Assembly: GCF_014281965.1 (NCBI RefSeq)
Contig: NZ_JACFTB010000003.1
Coordinates: 248,001 to 312,000 of the forward strand
Reading direction: 5' to 3'
Length of the DNA stretch: 64,000 nucleotides
DNA from: Rhodococcus sp. BP22
GTDB taxonomy: Bacteria > Actinomycetota > Actinomycetes > Mycobacteriales > Mycobacteriaceae
Shown: positions 38,894-48,485 of the stretch, in pieces
Numbering within the stretch: the first letter of the stretch is position 1
How the letters are laid out: each line of letters starts with the position of its first letter
Translations under genes and position numbers: made by a program
The notes under the pieces: model-generated
The model's database searches: none
What the model saw: the letters and a program-made list of their open reading frames with translations, nothing else
What the model was told of the DNA's origin: nothing

Positions 38894-39412
38894 ATGCGGG
38901 GGAGAGTGGCCATCGGCCTGGCGGTGTGCGGCATGTTCCTGGGCGGCTGCGGAACCGGTGACGACGCTGCGCCGTCGAGCCAAGATTCGGCCGAAGCCTC
39001 CGCCGCTGAGCCTGGACCGTTCTTCGGCCAGTGCGGTTCGGTCGCGGACGAGGAAGTGCGTGGAGCGTTCGCGGTGACGGCGTTCACGATGATCACCCGT
39101 AACTCGGTGGGATGCGAATGGGAGGTTGCGGGTTTCTCCGGGCCGTCGGTCAGCTTCTCCTGGTATCGGGGCAGCCCCATCGACAGGGAGCGCTCCGGAT
39201 CGGAATTGATCGGTAGACCGGCCGAGGACATCGAGATCGACGGTCACCCCGGATTCTCCGCCGCCACGGAGGGCTCCCTGTGTGAAGTCGGCGTGCAATT
39301 CGGTAAGGACTTCATGCATTGGTCGGTCTCGTACGGGGACCTGCGACCGTCGGCCGACCCATGCGGTGTCGCCGAACAACTCGCGACCCTGACCGTGGAG
39401 AGGTCCCAGTGA
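38894..39412 (+). CDS. DUF3558-like lipoprotein
   Basis: A 172-aa predicted lipoprotein. The signal peptide ends in the lipobox LGGC (residues 16-19 region), followed by a Ser/Ala/Glu-rich spacer and a small Cys-containing domain (FFGQCGSVADEEV, SVGCEWEV, DPCGVAEQLATLTVERSQ) typical of the actinobacterial DUF3558 family. It would be anchored to the outer face of the membrane. Function is unknown. Its TGA overlaps the GTG of the next gene, a paralogue with the same C-terminal pattern. Confidence 0.82.
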   Translation: MRGRVAIGLAVCGMFLGGCGTGDDAAPSSQDSAEASAAEPGPFFGQCGSVADEEVRGAFAVTAFTMITRNSVGCEWEVAGFSGPSVSFSWYRGSPIDRERSGSELIGRPAEDIEIDGHPGFSAATEGSLCEVGVQFGKDFMHWSVSYGDLRPSADPCGVAEQLATLTVERSQ

Positions 39413-39927
39413 AAAAAGTCTTGATTCTGGCAGCGGCTCTCCTTCTCGCAGGCTGCAGCACAACCGTGCAGGGGACTCCGCGGGCGGCAGGTTTCGACGG
39501 TTCGGGAGGCGGGGATCTGCCCAACCTGTTGACCGAATGCGATTGGGTTCTCGACGACCAGATCGCGGCAAGCGTCGGCGGCGACGCCATCGCGCGTGGA
39601 TTCTTCGGAGCCATCTGTCGCTGGGACGTCAGTGGCCCCAACGGCATCGTGAAGGTCACGTCCAACTGGTTCGAGAATGGATCGTTGGCCACCGAACGTG
39701 AAACCAACGAGAAGATGATGTACAGCGTTACCGACATTTCGGTGAAGGGACGCAACGCAATTCGTAGTCAGCCGCCCAAGGATCCCGACTCGTGCGGTGT
39801 CACGGCAGGCGGGCCCGACGCAGGCATCGTGGGGTGGTGGGTCCAGTACCTGCCAGGGTCGGGTCATCCGGACCCTTGTGCGGCGGCGACCGAGTTGATG
39901 GAACTGACTCTCGACCTGAGTCAGTAG
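39409..39927 (+). CDS. DUF3558-like lipoprotein, paralogue of upstream gene
   Basis: A 172-aa predicted lipoprotein. The start is GTG 39409 (KKVLILAAALLLAGCSTTVQ, lipobox LAGC) with GGAGAGG upstream; it overlaps the preceding stop as GTGA. The globular part carries the same Cys pattern (TECDWVLDD, GAICRWDVSG, DSCGVTAG, DPCAAATELMELTLDLSQ) and the same length as its neighbour. The pair probably arose by tandem duplication. Function is unknown. It ends 305 bp before rpsL. Confidence 0.83.
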   Translation: MKKVLILAAALLLAGCSTTVQGTPRAAGFDGSGGGDLPNLLTECDWVLDDQIAASVGGDAIARGFFGAICRWDVSGPNGIVKVTSNWFENGSLATERETNEKMMYSVTDISVKGRNAIRSQPPKDPDSCGVTAGGPDAGIVGWWVQYLPGSGHPDPCAAATELMELTLDLSQ

Positions 39928-39964
39928 ATGTCCAAGCCCAGCCAGTAGCACAGCGGGGGTCGTT

Positions 39965-39994
39965 TTGACCCGAGGCGACGCCGCCGGGTATCGT
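39965..39994 (+). promoter_or_regulatory. Probable housekeeping promoter of the str operon (rpsL)
   Basis: TTGACC (-35) and TATCGT (-10) are separated by 18 bp and lie about 240 bp upstream of rpsL, just after the lipoprotein gene. The match to SigA-type consensus is good and no other gene lies between. The start point is inferred near 40001. Confidence 0.6.
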
Positions 39995-40232
39995 AATGCG
40001 TCGTGTCCGGCATGCCCGGGCCGTCTGTGTGCCTATGCGAGGTACAGCCGTGCTCATGTTCGGATTCGAGCAAGCGATACGGCTGCCGTGTGGGGGTATG
40101 CGACACACCCGACCGCGGGGTGCAAGAGACCCGCGGAGGTAGTAAGGGTGAGGAGCAGTGTTCTCTTGCTCCAACTGCTAGATCCCTGAGTCTCGATCAA
40201 GATGAGACTCGTAACACGAAGAAAGCCGGTTC
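39995..40232 (+). other. Long rpsL leader region
   Basis: About 230 nt of non-coding leader precede rpsL. It contains two small potential hairpins: GGAGCA/TGCTCC (40152-40157 with 40167-40172) and GAGTCTC/GAGACTC (40188-40194 with 40204-40210). No poly-T follows either. I see no protein-coding gene or known riboswitch. Long leaders are common for ribosomal operons and may carry growth-rate control. Confidence 0.5.
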
Positions 40233-40607
40233 ATGCCAACTATCAACCAGCTGGTCCGCAAGGGTCGCACCGATAAGGTGCGGAAGCTCAAGACCGCTGC
40301 CCTCAAGGGAAGCCCACAGCGTCGTGGCGTGTGCACTCGCGTGTACACCACCACTCCGAAGAAGCCGAACTCCGCTCTCCGTAAGGTCGCGCGCGTGCGC
40401 TTGACCAGTGCGGTCGAGGTCACTGCCTACATCCCCGGTGAAGGCCACAACCTGCAGGAGCACTCCATGGTGCTCGTTCGCGGTGGTCGTGTGAAGGACC
40501 TCCCGGGTGTGCGCTACAAGATCATCCGCGGCTCGCTCGATACCCAGGGCGTCAAGAACCGCAAGCAGGCTCGTAGCCGCTACGGCGCCAAGAAGGAGAA
40601 GAGCTAA
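40233..40607 (+). CDS. rpsL: 30S ribosomal protein S12
   Basis: A 124-aa protein of the small-subunit decoding centre. The whole sequence matches actinobacterial S12: [63 protein letters not shown]. Lysines at the two classic streptomycin-resistance positions (TTTPKKPNS and GRVKDLPG) are wild type. ATG 40233 begins the str operon. rpsG starts in the overlap TAATG at its end. Confidence 0.99.
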   Translation: MPTINQLVRKGRTDKVRKLKTAALKGSPQRRGVCTRVYTTTPKKPNSALRKVARVRLTSAVEVTAYIPGEGHNLQEHSMVLVRGGRVKDLPGVRYKIIRGSLDTQGVKNRKQARSRYGAKKEKS

Positions 40608-41077
40608 TGCCACGCAAGGGCCCAGCACCCAAGCGGCCGCTGATCAACGACCCGGTTTACGGCTCCCCGTTGGTCACGCAGCTCGTCAACAAGATCCTCA
40701 TCGACGGCAAGAAGTCGACCGCTGAGCGCATCGTCTACCAGGCACTCGAGCAGGCGCGCGAGAAGACCGGCACCGACCCCGTCGTCACGCTCAAGCGTGC
40801 ACTCGACAACGTCAAGCCGGCCCTCGAGGTTCGCAGCCGTCGCGTCGGTGGCGCCACCTACCAGGTGCCCGTCGAGGTTCGCCCCGGCCGTTCCACCACG
40901 TTGGCATTGCGCTGGCTGGTCACCTTCTCGCGTGCTCGTCGTGAGAAGACAATGGTCGAGCGTCTCGCCAACGAGTTGCTCGACGCCAGCAACGGCCTCG
41001 GTGCCGCTGTGAAGCGTCGCGAGGACACGCACAAGATGGCAGAAGCCAACAAGGCGTTCGCGCATTACCGCTGGTGA
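40607..41077 (+). CDS. rpsG: 30S ribosomal protein S7
   Basis: A 156-aa primary 16S rRNA-binding protein of the 30S head and the translational autoregulator of str operons. It matches fully: [47 protein letters not shown]-type segment, and AFAHYRW at the C-terminus. ATG 40607 overlaps the rpsL TAA by one base, with AAGGAGAAG just upstream. A 7-bp hairpin (41092-41098 with 41108-41114) lies in the 132-bp gap before fusA. Confidence 0.99.
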   Translation: MPRKGPAPKRPLINDPVYGSPLVTQLVNKILIDGKKSTAERIVYQALEQAREKTGTDPVVTLKRALDNVKPALEVRSRRVGGATYQVPVEVRPGRSTTLALRWLVTFSRARREKTMVERLANELLDASNGLGAAVKRREDTHKMAEANKAFAHYRW

Positions 41078-41209
41078 TGCTTGTCGGGAAGGCGCGGAGC
41101 TTCACAGTCCGCGCACTTCACCGGCGCTTTACCTAGTACCTGGCCCCGTGCGAGAAATGCAGCGCTGGACCAGCCCCACCTCTTCGACTTATAAGACGGG
41201 ATGAATTCC

Positions 41210-43312
41210 GTGGCACAGGAAGTGCTGACCGACCTTAACAAGGTCCGCAACATCGGCATCATGGCCCACATCGATGCCGGTAAAACCACTACCACCGAGC
41301 GCATCCTGTTCTACACCGGGGTGAACTACAAGATCGGTGAGACGCACGACGGTGCGTCGACGACAGACTGGATGGAGCAGGAGCAGGAGCGTGGCATCAC
41401 GATCACGTCCGCTGCTGTCACGTGCTTCTGGAACAAAAACCAGATCAACATCATCGATACGCCCGGCCACGTCGACTTCACGGTCGAGGTCGAGCGTTCA
41501 CTCCGCGTGTTGGATGGCGCCGTAGCCGTATTCGACGGCAAAGAGGGCGTCGAGCCTCAGTCGGAGCAGGTGTGGCGTCAGGCAGACAAGTACGACGTTC
41601 CGCGTATCTGCTTCGTCAACAAGATGGACAAGCTCGGTGCAGATTTCTACTACACCGTGCAGACCATCAAGGATCGGCTCGGTGCCACGCCTCTGGTCAT
41701 CCAGCTGCCGATCGGCTCAGAGAGTGAGTTCGAGGGCGTCGTAGACCTCGTAGAAATGCGGGCACTGGTCTGGAGTGGCGAGACCAAGCTGGGCGAGGAG
41801 TACGAGGTTCGCGAGATCCCCGCTGACCTCAAAGAGCGCGCAGACGAGTACCGCACGTTGCTGCTCGAGACCGTAGCCGAGTCCGATGAGGCGCTTCTGG
41901 AGAAGCACTTCGGCGGCGAAGAGCTGACAGTCGAAGAGATCAAGGGCGCCATCCGCAAGATGACGGTCAACAGCGAGCTGTACCCGATTCTGTGTGGATC
42001 CGCGTTCAAGAACAAGGGCGTCCAGCCCATGCTCGACGCGGTCATCGACTACCTGCCGTCACCGCTGGACGTCGAGTCCATCACCGGCCAGGCAGTCGGC
42101 GATGAAGAAAAGTTGCTCACTCGCAAGCCTGCAGCCGACGAGCCGTTCGCGGCTCTCGCATTCAAGATTGCGACGCACCCGTTCTTCGGCAAGCTGACCT
42201 ACATCCGGGTTTACTCCGGTCACGTCGAATCCGGAGCTCAGGTCATCAACTCGACCAAGGGCAAGAAGGAGCGTCTGGGCAAGATCTTCCAGATGCACTC
42301 CAACAAGGAAAACCCGGTGCCGTCTGCCAGCGTCGGTCACATCTACGCCGTGATCGGTCTGAAAGATACGACTACGGGTGACACCCTCTGTGATCCGCAG
42401 AACCAGATCATTCTCGAATCCATGAGCTTCCCGGATCCGGTCATCCAGGTCTCGATCGAGCCCAAGACCAAGTCCGACCAGGAACGTCTGGGAATGGCTA
42501 TCCAGAAGCTGGCCGAAGAGGATCCGACCTTCTCCGTCAAACTGGACGAGGACACCGGTCAGACCGTTATCGGCGGTATGGGCGAGCTGCATCTCGATAT
42601 CCTCGTCGACCGCATGAAGCGCGAATTCAAGGTCGAGGCCAATGTGGGTAAGCCGCAGGTCGCGTACCGCGAGACCATCCGCAAGACGGTCGAGAAGCAC
42701 GATTACACCCACAAGAAGCAGACCGGTGGCTCCGGCCAGTTCGCGAAGGTCGTCATCAAGCTCGAGCCTTTCGAAGGCGAAGACGGCGCGACGTACGAGT
42801 TCGAGAACAAGGTCAGTGGTGGGCGTGTGCCGAAGGAATACATCGGTTCGGTCGACGCCGGAGCTCAGGACGCCATGCAGTACGGCGTTCTTGCCGGATA
42901 CCCCCTGGTCAACGTCAAGCTCACGCTCCTCGACGGTGCGTACCACGACGTCGACTCGTCGGAAATGGCCTTCAAGGTCGCCGGCTCACAAGCGTTCAAG
43001 GAAGCCGCTCGCAAGGCCGGCCCTGTCATTCTCGAGCCCGTCATGGCCGTAGAGGTCATCACGCCCGAGGATTACATGGGTGAGGTCATCGGCGACTTGA
43101 ACTCCCGCCGTGGTCAGATTCAGGCCATGGAGGAACGCAGCGGTGCCCGTATCGTCAAGGCACAGGTTCCGCTGTCGGAGATGTTCGGCTACATCGGAGA
43201 CCTTCGGTCGAAGACTCAGGGCCGCGCTAACTACTCCATGGTGTTCGATTCCTACGCTGAAGTTCCTGTGAACGTCGCGAAGGAAATCATCGCGAAGGCA
43301 ATGGGAGAATAA
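41210..43312 (+). CDS. fusA: Translation elongation factor G
   Basis: A 700-aa ribosome translocase GTPase. The P-loop is [14 protein letters not shown]2 is [10 protein letters not shown]3 is DTPGH, G4 is NKMD, and domains II-V follow, including GMGELHLDI and the domain IV tip region. I place the start at GTG 41210 ([12 protein letters not shown]), which matches known actinobacterial EF-G and has GGGATGA about 9 nt upstream. An in-frame ATG at 41201 adds three residues and lacks its own ribosome site. It is the third gene of the str operon. Confidence 0.98.
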   Translation: MAQEVLTDLNKVRNIGIMAHIDAGKTTTTERILFYTGVNYKIGETHDGASTTDWMEQEQERGITITSAAVTCFWNKNQINIIDTPGHVDFTVEVERSLRVLDGAVAVFDGKEGVEPQSEQVWRQADKYDVPRICFVNKMDKLGADFYYTVQTIKDRLGATPLVIQLPIGSESEFEGVVDLVEMRALVWSGETKLGEEYEVREIPADLKERADEYRTLLLETVAESDEALLEKHFGGEELTVEEIKGAIRKMTVNSELYPILCGSAFKNKGVQPMLDAVIDYLPSPLDVESITGQAVGDEEKLLTRKPAADEPFAALAFKIATHPFFGKLTYIRVYSGHVESGAQVINSTKGKKERLGKIFQMHSNKENPVPSASVGHIYAVIGLKDTTTGDTLCDPQNQIILESMSFPDPVIQVSIEPKTKSDQERLGMAIQKLAEEDPTFSVKLDEDTGQTVIGGMGELHLDILVDRMKREFKVEANVGKPQVAYRETIRKTVEKHDYTHKKQTGGSGQFAKVVIKLEPFEGEDGATYEFENKVSGGRVPKEYIGSVDAGAQDAMQYGVLAGYPLVNVKLTLLDGAYHDVDSSEMAFKVAGSQAFKEAARKAGPVILEPVMAVEVITPEDYMGEVIGDLNSRRGQIQAMEERSGARIVKAQVPLSEMFGYIGDLRSKTQGRANYSMVFDSYAEVPVNVAKEIIAKAMGE

Positions 43313-43433
43313 TTTCTTCCTAGCTGGGCACGCTGTATCTGTTCCACCGCACGACCCCTGCAGTTCACAAGAGCTGTACGAGACAACCGCACTGCTGCAT
43401 TAACGCAAGCACCAATCAGTCCAGGAGGACATA

Positions 43434-44624
43434 GTGGCGAAGGCGAAGTTCGAGCGGACGAAGCCGCACGTCAACATCGGAACCATCGGTCACGTTGACC
43501 ACGGCAAAACGACGCTGACGGCAGCAATCACCAAGGTTCTGCACGACAAGTACCCGGACCTCAACGAGGCCTCGGCCTTCGATGAGATCGACAAGGCTCC
43601 GGAGGAGAAGGCTCGTGGTATCACGATCAACATCTCCCACGTCGAGTACCAGACCGAAAAGCGCCACTACGCACACGTAGACGCGCCCGGCCACGCCGAC
43701 TACATCAAGAACATGATCACCGGTGCTGCGCAGATGGACGGCGCAATCCTGGTGGTAGCGGCAACCGACGGCCCGATGCCGCAGACGCGTGAGCATGTGC
43801 TCCTCGCCAAGCAGGTCGGCGTTCCGTACATCCTCGTCGCCCTGAACAAGTCCGACATGGTCGACGACGAAGAGATCATCGAGCTTGTCGAGATGGAGGT
43901 CCGCGAGCTTCTCGCTGCGCAGGACTTCGACGAGGATGCACCGGTTATCAAGGTGTCCGCACTCAAGGCACTCGAGGGTGACCCCAAGTGGGCCGAGAGC
44001 GTTCTCGAGCTCATGCAGGCCGTCGACGATTCCGTCCCGGACCCGGTCCGCGAGACGGATAAGCCGTTCCTCATGCCAGTCGAGGACGTCTTCACCATCA
44101 CCGGCCGTGGCACGGTTGTGACCGGACGTATCGAGCGCGGCTCGGTCAACGTCAACGAAGAGGTCGAGATCGTCGGCATCCGCCCCGGCTCGACCAAGAC
44201 CACGGTCACCGGTATCGAGATGTTCCGCAAGCTGCTCGACTCGGGCCAGGCCGGCGACAACGTCGGACTGCTCGTTCGTGGCATCAAGCGCGAAGATGTC
44301 GAGCGTGGACAGGTTGTCATCAAGCCGGGCACCACGACTCCCCACACGGAGTTCGAGGGCAACGCTTACATCCTGTCCAAGGACGAGGGCGGCCGTCACA
44401 CGCCGTTCTTCAACAACTACCGCCCGCAGTTCTACTTCCGTACCACGGACGTTACGGGCGTCGTGACCCTTCCCGAGGGCACCGAGATGGTTATGCCCGG
44501 TGACAACACCGAGATGACTGTCGTGCTGATCCAGCCGGTCGCCATGGACGAGGGCCTGCGTTTCGCTATCCGCGAGGGCGGTCGTACCGTCGGCGCCGGT
44601 CGCGTCACGAAGATCATCAAGTGA
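43434..44624 (+). CDS. tuf: Translation elongation factor Tu
   Basis: A 396-aa GTPase delivering aminoacyl-tRNA to the ribosome. It carries [10 protein letters not shown] (G1), [11 protein letters not shown] (G2), [12 protein letters not shown] (G3), NKSD (G4) and domains II/III ending in [17 protein letters not shown] 43434 follows a strong AGGAGG by 7 nt. The 121-bp gap after fusA may contain a separate tuf promoter, but I could not define clear -35/-10 boxes. An 18-bp-stem terminator follows. Confidence 0.99.
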   Translation: MAKAKFERTKPHVNIGTIGHVDHGKTTLTAAITKVLHDKYPDLNEASAFDEIDKAPEEKARGITINISHVEYQTEKRHYAHVDAPGHADYIKNMITGAAQMDGAILVVAATDGPMPQTREHVLLAKQVGVPYILVALNKSDMVDDEEIIELVEMEVRELLAAQDFDEDAPVIKVSALKALEGDPKWAESVLELMQAVDDSVPDPVRETDKPFLMPVEDVFTITGRGTVVTGRIERGSVNVNEEVEIVGIRPGSTKTTVTGIEMFRKLLDSGQAGDNVGLLVRGIKREDVERGQVVIKPGTTTPHTEFEGNAYILSKDEGGRHTPFFNNYRPQFYFRTTDVTGVVTLPEGTEMVMPGDNTEMTVVLIQPVAMDEGLRFAIREGGRTVGAGRVTKIIK

Positions 44625-44639
44625 TCTAGCTTCACTCGA

Positions 44640-44681
44640 AAAGAGGCGCCCATCTCCGAAAGGAGATGGGCGCCTCTTTTT
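44640..44681 (+). terminator. Strong rho-independent terminator of the str operon
   Basis: A perfect 18-bp stem (44640-44657 with 44662-44679) closed by a GAAA tetraloop, running into TTTTT. It begins 15 bp after the tuf stop. A 12-bp tandem duplication, CATCCCGCTTCA twice at 44709-44732, follows in the intergenic gap and has no evident role. Confidence 0.95.
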
Positions 44682-44784
44682 GTGTGCTCGTTACCCGGAC
44701 CCGCTACACATCCCGCTTCACATCCCGCTTCATGGTCCACTCATACGATCAGATAGCTACAAGGGATCACTCACGCGCATCGAG

Positions 44785-45345
44785 CTACTTGGACGGCACC
44801 GCAGCGTTCACATGCATCTGGATCCGAAGAGCGACTGCTCCGCCTTCGACGGACTCGGCAACGAACTCCGCCTTCTTCTCGACGGCCCGTGTGAAGGCGT
44901 CGATGTCGATGGCAGGGGATGCCGACACGGTGACCGCTAGCGTTGCGGTCCCTCGGTCGTCGATCGCTCGGCCCCTGGAGGATTCGACTTCGGGGAACGT
45001 CGAGAGATCAGCGGCGATCCCGCGTGCCAGTGCGCCGAGGTCGACTCGGACCGCGAGGGCTTCCTCGGCGTAGATCTGCATCGTCCCGGTGCGCCGCGGC
45101 GACAGGTTACCGATAATCAGTGCAATTGCACCGATGGCGCTGACGATGGCAGTCGCGGCAAGTGCTGCCTCCCACCAATCTTGCGCAGGTAGTCCCGCGA
45201 TCGTGGCCCGATCGAATCGAGACAGTGTGCGCACCGCGAGCGGAAGGTCGAAGTACCAGGCGAGCGCGAATGCACCGGCCCCGAGCAGCGCGATGCCGAG
45301 TAGAACGACGAGCAGACGGTCGACGAATGCAGTTGCGCGCTTCAT
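44785..45345 (-). CDS. AmaP-like membrane anchor of Asp23 system
   Basis: A 186-aa membrane protein, last gene of a five-gene minus-strand operon. Two hydrophobic segments at about residues 8-30 and 58-80 precede a soluble domain (EEALAVRVDLGALARGIAAD, then strand-rich to RIQMHVNAAV) that resembles the Asp23-interacting domain of the alkaline-shock membrane anchor AmaP. It would tether Asp23/Gls24 proteins to the membrane. ATG 45345 overlaps the preceding gene's stop. Assignment is by architecture and operon context. Confidence 0.75.
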   Translation of the reverse strand: MKRATAFVDRLLVVLLGIALLGAGAFALAWYFDLPLAVRTLSRFDRATIAGLPAQDWWEAALAATAIVSAIGAIALIIGNLSPRRTGTMQIYAEEALAVRVDLGALARGIAADLSTFPEVESSRGRAIDDRGTATLAVTVSASPAIDIDAFTRAVEKKAEFVAESVEGGAVALRIQMHVNAAVPSK

Positions 45346-46277
45346 CTGCGTGCCTGGTGGAGTCGGATTCGGGTTTCTCTGGCGTCGGCCAGTACCGACA
45401 GCGTCGGTGTCACAGCGTCACGGACAGCCTTGGTCAGCGCTTCGTCTTCGCCTGCTTCGGTTCGGTGTACCTCGACGGTGATGCGCTTCTTCGTGACCGT
45501 CGTGCGAGCAGATTCGACGCCGGGTACCTCCCCTGCGTGATCGCTGCACATGCGTGCGACGTCGGTTGGTCGCATCCACACCATCGGCGATTGCGATGTC
45601 GGCGACGTAACCCCGGTGTGTGTCTGCGTGCGGGGCTTGGCTCCGATGACGAGAAGTATCAGCCCGGCAATCATCGCCGCTCCCGAAGCGGTGATCATCC
45701 ATGGCGCCCAATGCAACTCGGAAATCCAGTCGACCGCGTTGCGGATCCAGGGAGCCCCACCGATCGTGTCGTGCACGATCAAGAATTCGCGACCTGCGAC
45801 GAAGGCCAGTGCCAGCAGGCCGAAGGCGAGCACAACGGCGACGGGGAGTGCGCCCGGACTTGCCGTCGGTGGGCGCGGCCTAGGTGTCGTAAAAGCCGTG
45901 TCGTCCGAGACCTGTTGTTCCACAGCTTCTCCGGCGGATGTGGCTGCGACCATGACGTTGAGCCGATACAAGGGCAGGCCCACGATGTTGTCGAGGGCAC
46001 GGGCAACCTCGGTGTAGACGGCCTCGGAGACGTCGGCGATTCGGCACGGCCACGTCAGGCTGACGTAGAGGTTGATCGAGACGGAGTACTCGCCGACCGA
46101 TGCATCTGCGCGCGGCAGGTCCCGGCCAGTCAAGCGTGATATTCCACCGACGCTACGGACGACGGCAGGCACTGTCAGGGCCGCTGCGACGGCCACGCGT
46201 TCGATGGCACGCTCCTTGATGACGAGAGTTCCTCGCCCGCCAGTGTCGGCCGATGCGGCGCGGGCTGTATCAACCAC
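45342..46277 (-). CDS. DUF6286-type protein of Asp23 operon, two-part membrane protein
   Basis: About 311 aa. The N-terminal third is an Asp23-like fold (GTLVIKERAIERVAVAAAL, VSINLYVSLTWPCRIADVSE, VARALDNIVGLPLYRLNVMV). Two membrane segments follow (VAVVLAFGLLALAFVAG and MITASGAAMIAGLILLVIG), then a C-terminal soluble domain found in actinobacterial DUF6286 proteins. I place the start at GTG 46277, which overlaps the upstream stop by 8 bp; a longer in-frame start would overlap the upstream gene by 68 bp. Function is not established; a scaffold role in envelope stress is inferred. Confidence 0.75.
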   Translation of the reverse strand: MVDTARAASADTGGRGTLVIKERAIERVAVAAALTVPAVVRSVGGISRLTGRDLPRADASVGEYSVSINLYVSLTWPCRIADVSEAVYTEVARALDNIVGLPLYRLNVMVAATSAGEAVEQQVSDDTAFTTPRPRPPTASPGALPVAVVLAFGLLALAFVAGREFLIVHDTIGGAPWIRNAVDWISELHWAPWMITASGAAMIAGLILLVIGAKPRTQTHTGVTSPTSQSPMVWMRPTDVARMCSDHAGEVPGVESARTTVTKKRITVEVHRTEAGEDEALTKAVRDAVTPTLSVLADARETRIRLHQARR

Positions 46278-46455
46278 GGCCGCGACCGCGGCTACGCAGC
46301 AACGTAGAGAGGTCGAGTCGACCATCGAAGTGAGCACCGATCGCGACCCCTACGGCCCCGAGGAACAGCGCGAGTACGAATCCACTGAACCCGCCGATGA
46401 TTCCAGCAAGCGCCAACAGCAAGCCCGTGAGCAACCCCGCGAGTGTGTACGTCAT
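46270..46455 (-). CDS. Small DUF2273-like membrane protein
   Basis: A 61-aa protein with two adjacent hydrophobic segments (LAGLLTGLLLALAGIIGG and FVLALFLGAVGVAIGAHFDG) and a short basic tail (LLRSRGRGRG). Size, Gly-rich hairpin and position between Asp23-family genes match the DUF2273 proteins of firmicute/actinobacterial asp23 operons. ATG 46455 overlaps the upstream gene's TGA (ATGA). Confidence 0.75.
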   Translation of the reverse strand: MTYTLAGLLTGLLLALAGIIGGFSGFVLALFLGAVGVAIGAHFDGRLDLSTLLRSRGRGRG

Positions 46456-46754
46456 GGATGACTCCCTGTCGGTTGTATTGCGACGTCTTCGACGGTGACC
46501 ACGATCGGTACCGACACGTGTGGCCCGACGGCATCGTGCACTGCGCGTGCGACCGCGTGCACGTCGCTGGGGTATTCGACGCTGATGTGGATCTCGCAGA
46601 CTTCGGCGTCGATGCGGATTCCGACGATCCTACGACCGGGCAGGTACGTCGCGATCTCACCGAACTCGCCCGGATGCAGTGCGCTGACACCCGCAACACT
46701 CAGCGTGATCGACGCGATCGTGTCAGCGAGCTCGATCTCGCGCGGCGCGCTCAC
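46452..46754 (-). CDS. Small Asp23-fold protein
   Basis: A 100-aa soluble protein. Its strand/helix pattern (LADTIASITLSVAGVSAL, RRIVGIRIDAEVCEIHISVE, VHAVARAVHDAVGPHVSVPI, VVTVEDVAI) is that of a minimal Asp23/Gls24 domain. It overlaps both neighbours by 4 bp. The exact function is unknown; it probably works in the same membrane-linked complex as its operon partners. Confidence 0.7.
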   Translation of the reverse strand: MSAPREIELADTIASITLSVAGVSALHPGEFGEIATYLPGRRIVGIRIDAEVCEIHISVEYPSDVHAVARAVHDAVGPHVSVPIVVTVEDVAIQPTGSHP

Positions 46755-47194
46755 TGCACACGCGGTCGGAGGTCCGGATCAGGTCCGGTTTCGGTGTCGT
46801 CGAAGAGCATGACGTCGTAGACGGTGACGTTGACCTCGGTGACCTCGAGGCCCGTCATCCGTTCGACGGCAGTGATGATGTTGCGGCGAATACCTGCGGC
46901 CAGTTCGTGCAGCGCTACGCCGTATTCGGCGACGATGCCGATGTCGATCGCGGCCTGCTTCTCGCCCACCTCGACGGCCACTCCCTGGCTGTGGTTGACC
47001 CGGGCACCCGGTATCCGATCGCGGAGAGCTCCGACCGCTCTGGCTGTGCCGCCACCGACGTCGTAGACGCCGTCGATCTCGCGGGTGGCGATGCCGGCGA
47101 TCTTTGCGACGACGGCATCGGCGATGATCGTTCGCCCCTGCGTGGTGGTCAGTGCTGCCGAACCCGCTGCAGCGAACCTGGGGTCTGTGGTCAT
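46751..47194 (-). CDS. Asp23/Gls24 family envelope stress response protein
   Basis: A 147-aa protein, first gene of the operon. The Asp23 domain is clear: GRTIIADAVVAKIAGIATREIDGVYDVG, with VAVEVGEKQAAIDIGIVAEYGVAL and RRNIITAVERMTGLEVTEVNV. The family is abundant under alkaline or cell-wall stress and attaches to AmaP. AGAGGT lies just before ATG 47194. The 145-bp gap to the divergent reductase gene should hold both promoters, but I see no clear box. Confidence 0.88.
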   Translation of the reverse strand: MTTDPRFAAAGSAALTTTQGRTIIADAVVAKIAGIATREIDGVYDVGGGTARAVGALRDRIPGARVNHSQGVAVEVGEKQAAIDIGIVAEYGVALHELAAGIRRNIITAVERMTGLEVTEVNVTVYDVMLFDDTETGPDPDLRPRVQ

Positions 47195-47339
47195 ACCTCT
47201 AATCGTAGTGATGCTGCCCCGGCGCGGCTACACAAAGCACAACCGGATTCGCGGGGCCCCCACGGCATCCGCGGGTTGTCTGCGGGAGCCGAAGCGGCCG
47301 GCCAGCGCCGAAATCCTCGCCGTCTGGTAAAGATCAGTC

Positions 47340-48485
47340 ATGGCAATTGTGATCGTTGGAGCAGGGTTGGCGGGTCTGCGGACCGCCCAGGAACTACGCA
47401 AACTCGAGTACGGCGGCGACATCGTGCTCGTCGGTGACGAGAACCATTTGCCGTACGACAGACCTCCACTGTCGAAGGAGGTCATTCGCGGCGAACGTGA
47501 GGACACCACCTTCGAACCCGCCGAATACTTCCACGAGCACAACATCGAACTGCGTCTGGGCTCGGCTGCAGTAGCAGTGAATACCGCCGCACAGACTGTG
47601 GAATTGGCAGACGGATCGACTCTGGCCTACGACGAACTCGTGCTTGCGACGGGCCTGCATCCGCGGCGGATTCCCTCGCTACCGGATCTGGCGGGCGTGC
47701 ACGTGCTGCGCTCGCGAGACGACGCCGCGGCACTACGCAAAGACGTCGAATCCAGCAGCCGTGCTCTTGTCGTCGGTGCAGGTTTCATCGGATGTGAACT
47801 CGCGGCAGGATTTCGGCACGCGGGTGCCGACGTCGTGATCGTCGAACCGCAACAGACACCGCTCGGTTCGGTGCTCGGTGCCGAGGTGGGCGAGCTCGTC
47901 GCTCGATTGCACCGGGAGGAGGGCGTCGATCTCAGGACCGGCATCGGCATCAAGACGCTGCGCGGATCCGATCGAGTAACCCATGCCGTGCTCACCGATG
48001 ACACCGAACTCGAGGTCGACACCGTTGTGATCGGTGTGGGATCGACACCTGTCACAGCCTTCCTGGCGAGCTCGGGAATCGAGATCGCCGACGGTATCTC
48101 CGCGGACGCCGTCGGACGCACGAGCGATCCGCATGTGTGGACGGTCGGCGATGTCGCTGCATGGACCGTCGGCGAAGCGAAGAAGCGGGTCGAGCACTGG
48201 AGCAACGTCGGCGATCAGGTTCGGGTCATGGTGCCCGCAATCCTCGGTCACGAGGCAGCCCCGGCGCGTCCACAGGTGCCGTACTTCTGGAGTGACCAAT
48301 ATGATCTGAAGATTCAAGCGCTCGGAACGCCTTCTGCCGACGATTCTGTCAAGATTATCGACGATGACGGCAGAAAATTCTTGGCCTACTACTTCCGTGA
48401 CGGAATTCTTACCGCTGTTGTCGGTGCCGGGAAAGCTGGAGGAGTGATGAAGATGCGTGCGAAGATCGGGCAGCCTTTTGAGTGA
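47340..48485 (+). CDS. FAD/NAD(P)-dependent ferredoxin-reductase-type oxidoreductase
   Basis: A 381-aa flavoprotein of the rubredoxin/ferredoxin reductase type. The FAD motif is IVIVGAGLAGLRTAQELR, followed by YDRPPLSKEV; the NAD(P)-binding motif is ALVVGAGFIGCELAAGFRHAG; the second FAD motif is VWTVGDVAAW. The C-terminal domain (VPYFWSDQYDLKIQALG) is characteristic of reductases serving Rieske oxygenases or P450s. No partner ferredoxin is adjacent. ATG 47340 is used. Its end overlaps the 5' region of ilvA. Confidence 0.92.
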   Translation: MAIVIVGAGLAGLRTAQELRKLEYGGDIVLVGDENHLPYDRPPLSKEVIRGEREDTTFEPAEYFHEHNIELRLGSAAVAVNTAAQTVELADGSTLAYDELVLATGLHPRRIPSLPDLAGVHVLRSRDDAAALRKDVESSSRALVVGAGFIGCELAAGFRHAGADVVIVEPQQTPLGSVLGAEVGELVARLHREEGVDLRTGIGIKTLRGSDRVTHAVLTDDTELEVDTVVIGVGSTPVTAFLASSGIEIADGISADAVGRTSDPHVWTVGDVAAWTVGEAKKRVEHWSNVGDQVRVMVPAILGHEAAPARPQVPYFWSDQYDLKIQALGTPSADDSVKIIDDDGRKFLAYYFRDGILTAVVGAGKAGGVMKMRAKIGQPFE

